30,050 nucleotides of DNA from a virus. The translations under genes and the position numbers were made by a program. Below are positions 23,511 through 30,050 of the stretch, piece after piece (position 1 is the stretch's first letter; every line of letters begins with the position of its first letter). The stretch spans positions 1 through 30,050 of the IMG/VR virus record IMGVR_UViG_3300028008_000073, one strand, 5' to 3'. Below the pieces are notes generated by a model. It was not told the DNA's origin. It saw only the letters and a program-made list of their open reading frames with translations, and did not search any database.

Positions 23511-24461
23511 ATGGCATTTGATTTAACAGCGTTATCAGACTATACAACTGAACACGCAGGAACATTTTTCGCTAAATCGGTAATGAAATCGAAATTAGCA
23601 GCATTAGCAACAGTTTACACTGGTTTTAAACCGGGTACTCATAAGCTACCAGACGTAGAACACGACTACGACTTATTACAAAACGGAGAGGCTTGCGGAT
23701 TTAACGCTTCGGGAGACTTAAACATCGAGCAAAGACAAATTATCGTAGAGTCTTTAAAGATTAACACTCAGTACTGCGTTAGAGACTTAGAGAAGAAGTT
23801 TACTCGTCAGATTATGCCTTCAGGTCAAGACTACGAAGGATTAGCACCTTTAGAAGCTGAATTAATGGCTTCTTTAGACAGAGCTATCGGTAAGATGATG
23901 GAGCAAGTATTAGTTAAAGGAGACAAGTCTACTGCGCCTAACGCTTTATCTTCTTTAGACTACTTAAACGGTCTTAATAAAGTTATCGCTACTGAAATCG
24001 CTGGTGGAGGTATTCCAGCTGCTCAGGCTTTAAGTTCTGGAGCTTTAACTACTGCTAATATCGTTTCAAGAGTAGAAGCTCTTTACGACGCTTTACCAGT
24101 AGATGCTTACTCTACTATTAACGACGAGAAGTGGTACGTACTTATGGGAGACGATAAGGCTAAGATGTACGATAGAGGTTATAGAGATAACTTAGGTACT
24201 ACTGTTTATAATACTGGATTCGAAAAGAGATTCGTAGACGGTACTAATATAGGTATCGAAGGAATCCCGGGATTAAACGGTACTGATAAATTAGTTCTTA
24301 TTAAAGAGTCTGATTTAGTATTAGCTGTAGACGTAGAAGGAGAAGAAATGGATTTAAAAGTAGGAATGGACCAGTACGAAGAGAACGTATGGATTAAGGG
24401 TAGATTCGCTGCAGGTTTCCAAATTCACTTCCCATCTCAAGTAGTAGTAGATAACTACTAA
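23511..24461 (+). CDS. Major capsid protein (HK97 fold)
   Basis: A 316-residue protein following the protease/scaffold gene. Early residues Lys-Ser-Val-Met-Lys-Ser-Lys-Leu-Ala (22-30) are followed by a long alpha/beta body; near the C terminus come Val-Gly-Met-Asp-Gln-Tyr-Glu-Glu-Asn-Val-Trp-Ile-Lys-Gly and a Phe-Ala-Ala-Gly-Phe-Gln-Ile segment, usual for capsid proteins of Bacteroidota phages. It assembles the head shell. Strong expression is likely; the UUCG-loop terminator right after it would help set the ratio of capsid to tail tube. No long cleaved prodomain is obvious. Confidence 0.85.
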   Translation: MAFDLTALSDYTTEHAGTFFAKSVMKSKLAALATVYTGFKPGTHKLPDVEHDYDLLQNGEACGFNASGDLNIEQRQIIVESLKINTQYCVRDLEKKFTRQIMPSGQDYEGLAPLEAELMASLDRAIGKMMEQVLVKGDKSTAPNALSSLDYLNGLNKVIATEIAGGGIPAAQALSSGALTTANIVSRVEALYDALPVDAYSTINDEKWYVLMGDDKAKMYDRGYRDNLGTTVYNTGFEKRFVDGTNIGIEGIPGLNGTDKLVLIKESDLVLAVDVEGEEMDLKVGMDQYEENVWIKGRFAAGFQIHFPSQVVVDNY

Positions 24462-24478
24462 TAAAAAGATTTAATAAC

Positions 24479-24500
24479 GGGGGTCTTCGGACTCCCTTTT
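24479..24500 (+). terminator. Terminator with a TTCG tetraloop after the capsid gene
   Basis: GGGGGTC (24479-24485) pairs with GACTCCC (24490-24496), one G-T pair, around the very stable loop TTCG closed by C-G, followed by TTTT. It separates the capsid and tail-tube genes, likely reducing or dividing transcription. Confidence 0.85.
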
Positions 24501-24513
24501 AAAAATATATAAA

Positions 24514-25065
24514 ATGGCAGAATGTTTAATTACAGCAGGTTGGGCAGGTCCATCTTGCGACGAGACTTTCAACGTACCGGGTATTGAGAAAGATAAAATT
24601 TATGTAGGTAATAAGTCTGAGATTACGGCGTTCACTAGCACGGTAGACGGAGAAATTGACGGTCTTACTTTCGATACTTACAAAGGTTTATACGCTCTTA
24701 CAGTTCATAAGGACACGGCTTCTTTTACAGAAGAATTACAAGTAGGTGCTAACTCAGGTTATTACTATAACGAAACAGTAACTTTTAGAACTATCGACGC
24801 ATCTACAGCGGTTAGAAACGCTATCGAGGATATGGTAGGTACTTCTTTAGTTTTCGTACTTAAGGATAAAAACGGTAAATGGACTGTTTTAGGAGAGACT
24901 GACGGTGTAGAGCTTTCAGAACAGACTAAGACTTCGGGAGCTGCTCCGGGAGACGATACAGGAGACGTATTGACTTTTGCGGGTGTTAATAGAGGTAAAG
25001 CGAAGAAGTTTTTTGCAACTGACGCGGCTACAACTGACTCTACGTTAGCAGGTTACTTACTTTAA
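24514..25065 (+). CDS. Tail tube protein
   Basis: A 183-residue protein with an N-terminal Cys-rich start (Cys 4, Cys 16 in a Gly-Pro-Ser-Cys-Asp segment), beta-rich middle (Phe-Thr-Glu-Glu-Leu-Gln-Val-Gly and Tyr-Tyr-Asn-Glu-Thr-Val), a Val-Phe-Val-Leu-Lys-Asp-Lys-Asn-Gly-Lys-Trp segment near 113-123, and Gly-Val-Glu-Leu-Ser...Lys-Thr-Ser-Gly-Ala-Ala-Pro-Gly-Asp near 131-146. This layout matches major tail-tube proteins of Bacteroidota phages. It would form the stacked tube rings. It is downstream of the capsid gene and far from the tape measure, an unusual place. A gene-free repeat region follows. Confidence 0.65.
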   Translation: MAECLITAGWAGPSCDETFNVPGIEKDKIYVGNKSEITAFTSTVDGEIDGLTFDTYKGLYALTVHKDTASFTEELQVGANSGYYYNETVTFRTIDASTAVRNAIEDMVGTSLVFVLKDKNGKWTVLGETDGVELSEQTKTSGAAPGDDTGDVLTFAGVNRGKAKKFFATDAATTDSTLAGYLL

Positions 25066-25087
25066 TAGTTAGTTAGGTTTATTTAAT

Positions 25088-25139
25088 GGTTCGGAACGGT
25101 TCGGAAGGGTTCGAAAGGATTACGGAACGGTTTACAAAT
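25088..25139. repeat. 10-bp iterons, locus B, with shared segment
   Basis: GGTTCGGAAC, GGTTCGGAAG and GGTTCGAAAG follow in phase (25088-25117), then GATTACGGAAC and GGTTTACAAAT. The third unit is the exact reverse complement of the locus A unit (12571). GGAACGGTTTACAAAT (25124-25139) is identical to 12626-12641, and TAGAATATAATTTAATA at 25181-25197 matches 12652-12668. The whole gap at 25066-25249 holds no gene. Likely a site recognised by one protein at two loci. Confidence 0.85.
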
Positions 25140-25198
25140 TTAATTAAATATAATAGAATATAATATAAGCTTAATAGAAGTAGAATATAATTTAATAA

Positions 25199-25227
25199 AA
25201 GGGGAGGTTAATAGCCTCCTTTTTTTA
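25199..25227 (+). terminator. Rho-independent terminator before the glycan island
   Basis: AAGGGGAGG (25199-25207) pairs with the bases from 25215 (CCTCCTTTT, two G-T pairs) around loop TTAATAG, followed by T residues. Same loop family as the terminator at 12407-12438. It closes the head/tail-tube unit. Confidence 0.85.
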
Positions 25228-25249
25228 TCTTTAAAAAAAATACGTACTT

Positions 25250-25495
25250 ATGGAAGAGAAAAAGACTAAAAGAAGTTATAAGAAGCGTTCTAAGGAACTT
25301 TCAGAAGAAAGTCAATTGAATATTAATAAAGAAGAAGAAAAAGCCTTAAAACCTAAGAAATGGGTGTTTAAGAACGTAAATAGAAAGATACTCTTAGCTG
25401 GTTCTGTAATTTCTAACTACGACTTAGAAAATAACCAAGCTTTAGCGGAAATCTTAATATCTAAAGGTTTAGGTAATCTTATATGCTTCGAGTAA
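25250..25495 (+). CDS. Hypothetical protein (81 aa)
   Basis: An 81-residue protein: a highly basic and charged first 30 residues (Lys-Lys-Arg-Ser-Tyr-Lys-Lys-Arg), then a compact helical part with Leu-Leu-Ala-Gly-Ser-Val-Ile-Ser near 48-55. No domain recognised. It starts after the terminator at 25199-25227 and overlaps the next gene by 13 bases, so the two are coupled. Whether it belongs to the head module or to the glycan genes is not clear. Confidence 0.55.
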   Translation: MEEKKTKRSYKKRSKELSEESQLNINKEEEKALKPKKWVFKNVNRKILLAGSVISNYDLENNQALAEILISKGLGNLICFE

Positions 25496-26160
25496 GACAG
25501 ATTTACTATAAAGAGATTCAGAAAGTTATTAATATGGAGCGGACTAGAAACTTCGTTCCGTATTATAACCCTATATCTGACGAAACCTTAGAAAGCGGAG
25601 TTATTAGAAGACTATTCGAGGAAGGAGACTATAAAAGCTCGGAGTATTACGGGGTGTTATCTCATAAGTTTTATAAGAAACTAAAGAAAGATTCTAACTA
25701 TATAGAAAATACTATCTTAAACGACGAAGATAAGGCGGACGTTTATAGCTTCTTTGGTAACCTAAATAAGACTAACTTAATTACTCAGGGTAATAACTGG
25801 CACCCTTTATTCGTAGATATCTATAAAGTTATAGCTAATCGCTTAGACTGGGGTATAGACTTAGAAGATAATAAAGCGTTAATGCAGCCTATATATTCTA
25901 ACCATTGGATAGCTTCTAAGGAAACCTTTAAAGAGTTTTGTTTAGACTTTCTTATTCCGGTTACTGATTTAATGAACGAATCTAAACTTCTTAGAGACCT
26001 TTGTAATCAGGACGCTAATTATATTAGTAGAGAGAAGATAAGCCCAGAGAACTGCTTAAAAGTATTTAATAAGCCTTATTATACTTACCATTGCTTTATA
26101 TTAGAACGCTTATTCCCTTTATTCTGCTATTTAAGAAATAAAACCGTTAAGCATATATGA
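25483..26160 (+). CDS. Glycosyltransferase-like or glycan-associated protein
   Basis: A 225-residue protein with Phe-Val-Pro-Tyr-Tyr-Asn near 24-29, Tyr-Tyr-Gly-Val-Leu-Ser-His-Lys-Phe near 55-63, a Trp-His-Pro segment near 105-107 and Tyr-Tyr-Thr-Tyr-His-Cys-Phe-Ile-Leu-Glu-Arg near the C terminus. This pattern recalls proteins encoded beside glycosyltransferases in surface-polysaccharide loci. It heads a set of two glycosyltransferase-like proteins and an acyltransferase, so a glycan role is likely; catalytic residues are not identified. The ATG at 25483 overlaps the previous gene; an ATG at 25534 is an alternative. Stop overlaps the next start (ATGA). Confidence 0.45.
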   Translation: MLRVRQIYYKEIQKVINMERTRNFVPYYNPISDETLESGVIRRLFEEGDYKSSEYYGVLSHKFYKKLKKDSNYIENTILNDEDKADVYSFFGNLNKTNLITQGNNWHPLFVDIYKVIANRLDWGIDLEDNKALMQPIYSNHWIASKETFKEFCLDFLIPVTDLMNESKLLRDLCNQDANYISREKISPENCLKVFNKPYYTYHCFILERLFPLFCYLRNKTVKHI

Positions 26161-26855
26161 AGTTTTTAGTATTAGTACCGATTTATAGACGTTATAGCGT
26201 TTTAAGGCTTTTTAACGAAGGTTTAGAGAGTTTAAAGAGAAAAGGGTACGAAATAGAAGTTCTAGCAGTAGGAGACGAAAAAGACGCTTTAATAGCTAAA
26301 GAATTAGGCTATAGATACGTTACTCATAGGAATATACTAGGAGAAAAGTTAAATAAGGCTTTAAAAGTAGCTAAGAAGATAGACTTCGACGCTATGTTAA
26401 TGCTAGGTTCTGACGATACCTTAAATTCCGAAGTATTAGACTTTTATATAGAAGCTTTTAATAACGATTACCGCTTCGTAGGTTTCTTAGATTGCTATTT
26501 CTACGACTTAGAGAAGCGTAATATGATTAAGTGGAATGGATATAGAGGAGAAAGAGCCGGAGAGCCTATAGGAGCTTGGAGATGCTTTAGAAGAGATTTA
26601 ATAGATGAGCTTAATTGGGAGCTTTGGGATAATCAGCATTACTCTATAGATTACACTATGTGGGCTAAGATTAAAAAGCGTTCCGACTTATTAAAAGCTA
26701 AACTATCAGGAAATCAGTTTATTTGCGACCTTAAAACCTCCGATAATGTAACTAAATTTCGTAAATTTGATAACTCAGTAATAACTAATCCTTTAGAAGG
26801 GTTGAATAAGTTAGAAGCTAATTATAAAAACCAGATACTAAACTATGGACAATAA
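26157..26855 (+). CDS. Glycosyltransferase, GT-A fold (family 2-like)
   Basis: A 232-residue protein starting with a strand Leu-Val-Leu-Val-Pro-Ile-Tyr (4-10), typical of GT-A nucleotide-sugar enzymes, and with Gly-Ser-Asp-Asp-Thr at 84-88, the metal-binding DxD-type site. A C-terminal Trp- and Asp-rich part (Trp-Glu-Leu-Trp-Asp-Asn near 154-159) would hold the acceptor. It would transfer a sugar from a nucleotide donor in the cytoplasm. It overlaps both neighbours, so the cluster is one operon. The acceptor (virion protein, lipopolysaccharide or capsule) is unknown. Confidence 0.75.
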   Translation: MKFLVLVPIYRRYSVLRLFNEGLESLKRKGYEIEVLAVGDEKDALIAKELGYRYVTHRNILGEKLNKALKVAKKIDFDAMLMLGSDDTLNSEVLDFYIEAFNNDYRFVGFLDCYFYDLEKRNMIKWNGYRGERAGEPIGAWRCFRRDLIDELNWELWDNQHYSIDYTMWAKIKKRSDLLKAKLSGNQFICDLKTSDNVTKFRKFDNSVITNPLEGLNKLEANYKNQILNYGQ

Positions 26856-27438
26856 GATACACGAAACCGCTATTATAGGCGAGAACGTAACGATAGGAAA
26901 AGGTAATATTATCGGAGCTTATACGGTTATTTACGATAACGTAGAGATAGGAGATAATAATACTATCGGCAGCTTTGTAGTAATAGGAGGAGACGGAGAA
27001 ACGAAAAGAGAAACTGAGTTCACAAAAAAGATTATAATTTGTGACAATAATTTAATAAACCATCACGTAACAGTAGATAGAGGTAACGAAAGAGATACTA
27101 TTATAGGAGACTATTGTTATATTATGACTAAGTCGCACTTAGGTCACGACGTACAGTTAGAAAATAACGTAACTATATCTTCCGGAGCTAATATAGGAGG
27201 ACACGTTACTATCGAAGAATACGCTAACGTAGGACTAAACGCTGAGGTACATCAGAGGTTAAGAATCGGTCAAAGTGCTATGGTAGGAATGGGTAGTAGT
27301 ATTACTAAACCGGTCTACCCTTTTATGAAAGTAGTAGGAGTTAATAGAATCTTAGGTTATAACGTAAAACGTGTAAAAGCTTCCGGCTTAGATATGCGCG
27401 AGATTAGAATTATAGGTAGAGAATTTAAGGTTAAGTAA
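26845..27438 (+). CDS. LpxA-like hexapeptide-repeat acyltransferase
   Basis: A 197-residue left-handed beta-helix protein with repeated Ile-Gly-x-x hexapeptides (for example Ala-Ile-Ile-Gly-Glu-Asn-Val-Thr-Ile-Gly at 9-18). The segment Ser-His-Leu-Gly-His-Asp at 97-102 matches the LpxA motif with the catalytic His (His 101 here), and Gly-Gly-His-Val near 118-121 and Glu-Val-His-Gln-Arg near 134-138 also follow LpxA. LpxA adds the first acyl chain to UDP-GlcNAc in lipid A synthesis. This one is about 65 residues shorter than the usual 262, missing most of the C-terminal helical domain, so substrate may differ. It stands between two glycosyltransferase-like genes. Confidence 0.75.
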   Translation: MDNKIHETAIIGENVTIGKGNIIGAYTVIYDNVEIGDNNTIGSFVVIGGDGETKRETEFTKKIIICDNNLINHHVTVDRGNERDTIIGDYCYIMTKSHLGHDVQLENNVTISSGANIGGHVTIEEYANVGLNAEVHQRLRIGQSAMVGMGSSITKPVYPFMKVVGVNRILGYNVKRVKASGLDMREIRIIGREFKVK

Positions 27439-28190
27439 TGAGGTTAGCAGCTTGTTATACAGTATTTAACGGAGTAGAGTTATTAGAGTACGCTATAGAT
27501 TCGGTTAAGAATCACGTAGACGAAATTATTATAGCTTTTCAGACGGTAAGTAATTACGGTAACGAATGTAACGATATTTTAGACTTTAAAAAAAGGTTTC
27601 CTAACTACGATTATATAGAGTATAAACCTAACTTAAAAGTAGACGCTAAGACTAACGAAAAGTTAAAACATCAGGGACTTATAGAAAGGTCTAGAGGTTT
27701 AAACTGCTCTCACTTCTTCTTATCCGCTACAGACCATCTTTATAAAGAAGACGAGATACTATACGCTAAGAACTTAGTAGAGACTACCGGAGTTAAGACT
27801 ACTTACTCTAAGATGATTACCTACTTTAAGACTCCTACACTAAGGTTAGAGCCTTTAGAAGCTTATTATATGCCTTTTATCTGTAGTACTTCGGTTAATA
27901 TAGGTTTACACGCTCCGGTATTAGTAGACCCTGCTTGTAGTTTTAGACCTTTTGCGCCTTTTTACGTATTTAACGAAGACGAAGTATTAATGCACCACTT
28001 TTCTTGGATTAGAGACGATATATCTAGTAAGTTAGATAACGCTGCGGCTAAAGTTAATTGGTTAGATAAGATAGAAGATTTTAAAGAGAAGTATAATAAC
28101 TTTAAGTTAGGCGATAAATTCCCTTATTATCCGACTCACGAGATAGTAAAAAGTGAAGATGTTTTTAATTTAGGTAAAAGGTTTAAATAA
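27438..28190 (+). CDS. Glycosyltransferase-like protein
   Basis: A 250-residue protein that begins Ala-Ala-Cys-Tyr-Thr-Val-Phe-Asn-Gly-Val-Glu-Leu-Leu, followed by Asp-Ser-Val near 21-23 and Ala-Phe-Gln-Thr-Val-Ser-Asn-Tyr near 33-40, the usual start of GT2-like folds in phage and surface-polysaccharide loci. A Thr-Asp-His at 98-100 sits where the DxD motif is expected, with only one Asp clear. The start overlaps the LpxA-like stop (TAATG), so they should act together. Confidence 0.65.
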   Translation: MRLAACYTVFNGVELLEYAIDSVKNHVDEIIIAFQTVSNYGNECNDILDFKKRFPNYDYIEYKPNLKVDAKTNEKLKHQGLIERSRGLNCSHFFLSATDHLYKEDEILYAKNLVETTGVKTTYSKMITYFKTPTLRLEPLEAYYMPFICSTSVNIGLHAPVLVDPACSFRPFAPFYVFNEDEVLMHHFSWIRDDISSKLDNAAAKVNWLDKIEDFKEKYNNFKLGDKFPYYPTHEIVKSEDVFNLGKRFK

Positions 28191-28215
28191 GTATTTAATT
28201 TATTTTTAATAAATA

Positions 28216-29493
28216 ATGAAAGAAGCTAGTAAAATAGAAAACAAAAGCGACGTTTTTTTTGTAAATCTAACTACGGAAACGGTAACGCCTTCGGTAGATT
28301 CAAGAAAAAATAGAAAGAAGGAATATATTTACTTCGGTAAAGATAATTTATTTCCTGAATACCTTATAGGTTTAGCAGATAACTGTTCTATTCATAGAGC
28401 GTTATTAGAGACTAAATCGAAGTTTATAGCCGGAGAGGGTTTTATATTCGAAGGGGAAGACGGTCAGGTAAGCGCTGCAGAAAAGTTTTTAGAAGGATTA
28501 GATAGAGATTTCTTAAGAAAGACTGCTACCGATATGTCTTACTTTAACGGTTTTTACTGGCAATCTAAATTCGAAAGAGGAGGTAACGTAGCTTATTTAC
28601 GTAATATAGACTTCTCTTACGTTAGAAGCGGTAAGATGAACGAAAACGGAGAAATAGAAAAGTATTACTTTACTCCAGATTGGGCTTTCGCTACTAAAAA
28701 GACTTCTTTTAAACCAGAGGACGCTATCTATGAGCCTAAGCCTATTGCTTCTTGGTATTCATCGGATAGAGCTTTAGTTAAAAAAAGAGGAGAATTAATA
28801 GAGGGTAAGACTTATTCTCCGGGTAAATTGTTTTATGCAGAGCCTAGTTATTTAGGAGCTTTAAACTATATAGAGATTAGTAACCAGATAGCGGAGTTCC
28901 ATAAGAATAACTTAGATAACGGAATGGTAGGTTCGATGCACATTCACTTATTCGAGGACTTAAGCGATAGCGAGAAAAGAAGAAAGGTAGAAAAGGGTAT
29001 ATCTCAGAAATTCGTAGGAAGTGAAAACGCTGGTAAAGTCGTAGTAACTTGGTCTACTAATCCGGATATGAAAACCTTAGTAGAATCTATCCCGGTTAAC
29101 GACTCTCACGAGATGTTTACTTTACTTAACGGTAAGGTTTCGGAAGAAATAGTAATGGCTCATCGTACTCCTATGGCTTTAGCTGGAATTAAAGTAGCTA
29201 CCGGTTTGCAATCGGACGAAGCTTTAACTAGGTCAAATATGGAGTACTACCAGAATACGGTAATAAGACCTTCTCAGAGGGTTATAGAAGAATCTTTAGA
29301 TAGAGTATTAGAGCGTAACGGTATTAAAGTTAAGACCGTAATTAAGCCTTTAAGACCTATAGATATTTTAGGTTCAGAGGAGTTAATGTCTCAGGTAATG
29401 ACTATTAACGAAATAAGAACTAAGGTACTAGGAATAGATATTTTAGAAGAGGGAGGAGACTCTTTCTTAAATGATAATAATATAGTAGAGTAA
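28216..29493 (+). CDS. Portal protein
   Basis: A 425-residue protein with the layout of phage portals: an N-terminal Asp/Asn-rich part, Ile-Tyr-Phe-Gly-Lys-Asp-Asn-Leu-Phe-Pro-Glu-Tyr-Leu near 38-50, a wing region with Phe-Tyr-Trp-Gln-Ser-Lys-Phe, a helical stem with Glu-Ile-Ser-Asn-Gln-Ile-Ala-Glu-Phe-His-Lys-Asn-Asn, and a C-terminal crown with Met-Ala-His-Arg-Thr-Pro-Met-Ala-Leu-Ala-Gly. It forms the dodecameric channel for DNA packaging. Unusually it lies about 16 kb downstream of the large terminase and behind the capsid and glycan genes. The next gene starts immediately after its stop. Confidence 0.85.
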   Translation: MKEASKIENKSDVFFVNLTTETVTPSVDSRKNRKKEYIYFGKDNLFPEYLIGLADNCSIHRALLETKSKFIAGEGFIFEGEDGQVSAAEKFLEGLDRDFLRKTATDMSYFNGFYWQSKFERGGNVAYLRNIDFSYVRSGKMNENGEIEKYYFTPDWAFATKKTSFKPEDAIYEPKPIASWYSSDRALVKKRGELIEGKTYSPGKLFYAEPSYLGALNYIEISNQIAEFHKNNLDNGMVGSMHIHLFEDLSDSEKRRKVEKGISQKFVGSENAGKVVVTWSTNPDMKTLVESIPVNDSHEMFTLLNGKVSEEIVMAHRTPMALAGIKVATGLQSDEALTRSNMEYYQNTVIRPSQRVIEESLDRVLERNGIKVKTVIKPLRPIDILGSEELMSQVMTINEIRTKVLGIDILEEGGDSFLNDNNIVE

Positions 29494-30050
29494 ATGGCAT
29501 TAGATTTAGGCATATTTTTAGAGGGTTCACAAAGTACTTTTAAGGTTAAGGTGTCTGAAAATGACGCACAAGCTCAATTTTTACTAGATAAACTTACTAG
29601 CTCAGACGGTTCGGTAACTATTACCGAGACTAACGACGGAGGAATAGAGACTATAGATTTAGTAGCTGGTGGAGGTTCGCCTTTAACGACTAAGGGAGAT
29701 TTATTTACCTATTCTACTGCGGACGCTAGATTAGGAGTAGGAGCTGACGGAGAAGTTTTATTAGCTGATTCTGCCGAAGCTACTGGTTTAAAGTGGGGTA
29801 CTATTTCTGCTGATAATATGGCTACAGCTGACCTAACCTTAACTGGGAACAGAACGCACGACTTAGCGGGATTTGATTTAACAATAACAGACGCTACTAA
29901 TGGTGATGTGTTAAACCTTAGAGCAGATGGTTCTTTCGCTTTAGGTGAAAATATAACAGAGGGAGCAAGTGCGTATAAACAATACAATACGCTCATAGGT
30001 AGTGGAGTAAGTGTTAATAACGGATACTATTTAACCATTTTAGGTCAAGG
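29494..30050 (+). CDS. Tail fibre-like virion protein (3' partial)
   Basis: ATG at 29494 follows the portal stop directly, and the frame stays open to the window end (185 complete codons). It contains Pro-Leu-Thr-Thr-Lys-Gly-Asp-Leu-Phe-Thr-Tyr and an Ala-Asp-Gly-Glu-Val-Leu-Leu-Ala-Asp-Ser segment near 85-95, a recurring pattern in phage fibre and virion-surface proteins. The rest is beta-rich with many Gly, Thr and Asp. A fibre or head-surface role is likely. The C-terminal, usually receptor-binding, part is not in the window. Confidence 0.65.
   Translation, partial: MALDLGIFLEGSQSTFKVKVSENDAQAQFLLDKLTSSDGSVTITETNDGGIETIDLVAGGGSPLTTKGDLFTYSTADARLGVGADGEVLLADSAEATGLKWGTISADNMATADLTLTGNRTHDLAGFDLTITDATNGDVLNLRADGSFALGENITEGASAYKQYNTLIGSGVSVNNGYYLTILGQ

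Noticed and set aside
29709-29996. Reverse-strand open frame of 95 codons
   Set aside because: It lies opposite the fibre-like gene, has no suitable leader, and all other genes are on the + strand.

Overview
The window reads as about 30 kb of a tailed bacteriophage or prophage genome (siphovirus-like: tape-measure, tail-tube and tail-terminator-type genes, no sheath gene seen). The likely host is a member of the Bacteroidota, probably a flavobacterium. The reasons are: AT-rich DNA; no Shine-Dalgarno sequences, with starts instead preceded by A-rich leaders; two matches to the Bacteroidota -7 promoter element TAnnTTTG (TATATTTG at 3206-3213 and 6073-6080); a signal peptide ending in Asn-Ala|Gln; and structural proteins of the kind seen in Bacteroidota phages. 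All credible genes lie on the + strand, tightly packed, many joined by TAATG or ATGA overlaps. No integrase, repressor, tRNA, rRNA or CRISPR was seen.

Layout. 1-3120: replication and recombination (end of a replisome-organizer-like gene, DnaB-like helicase, metallophosphoesterase, RusA-like resolvase), closed by a terminator. 3181-9392: accessory early genes: a secreted protein, a possible PD-(D/E)XK nuclease, zinc-finger proteins, a MazG-like pyrophosphohydrolase fused to a DnaA domain-IV-like DNA-binding domain, an SH3-fold protein, and a SNF2-like helicase / DNA methyltransferase / Cys-rich protein trio. 9393-9505: a structured non-coding segment. 9506-12379: HNH homing-type nuclease, GH108-type endolysin, small and large terminase. 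12380-12909: a 530-bp gene-free region with a terminator and 10-bp iterons. 12910-22365: tail genes up to the tape measure, including a gene whose reading frame changes at a run of nine T. 22418-25065: ClpP-type prohead protease/scaffold, major capsid and tail tube. 25066-25249: a second gene-free region carrying the same iterons. 25250-28190: a glycan-modification island (three glycosyltransferase-like proteins and an LpxA-like acyltransferase). 28216-30050: portal and the start of a fibre-like virion protein.

How it works together. The early half would load a helicase, resolve recombination intermediates and methylate DNA. The late half packages DNA, builds the tail and head and lyses the cell. 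The glycan island would decorate the virion or host surface. The portal lies about 16 kb from the terminase and after the capsid and tail-tube genes, so the structural module is ordered unusually.

The points most worth following up are: near-total absence of the palindromes GATC (one copy found by eye) and CATG (none found); the MazG/DnaA-IV fusion; the frame change at 13863-13871 supported by a TAATG junction; matching iteron loci at 12571 and 25088; the 11-bp triple repeat at 4922; and the structured segment before the HNH gene. All positions and counts come from reading by eye; no database or folding program was used.
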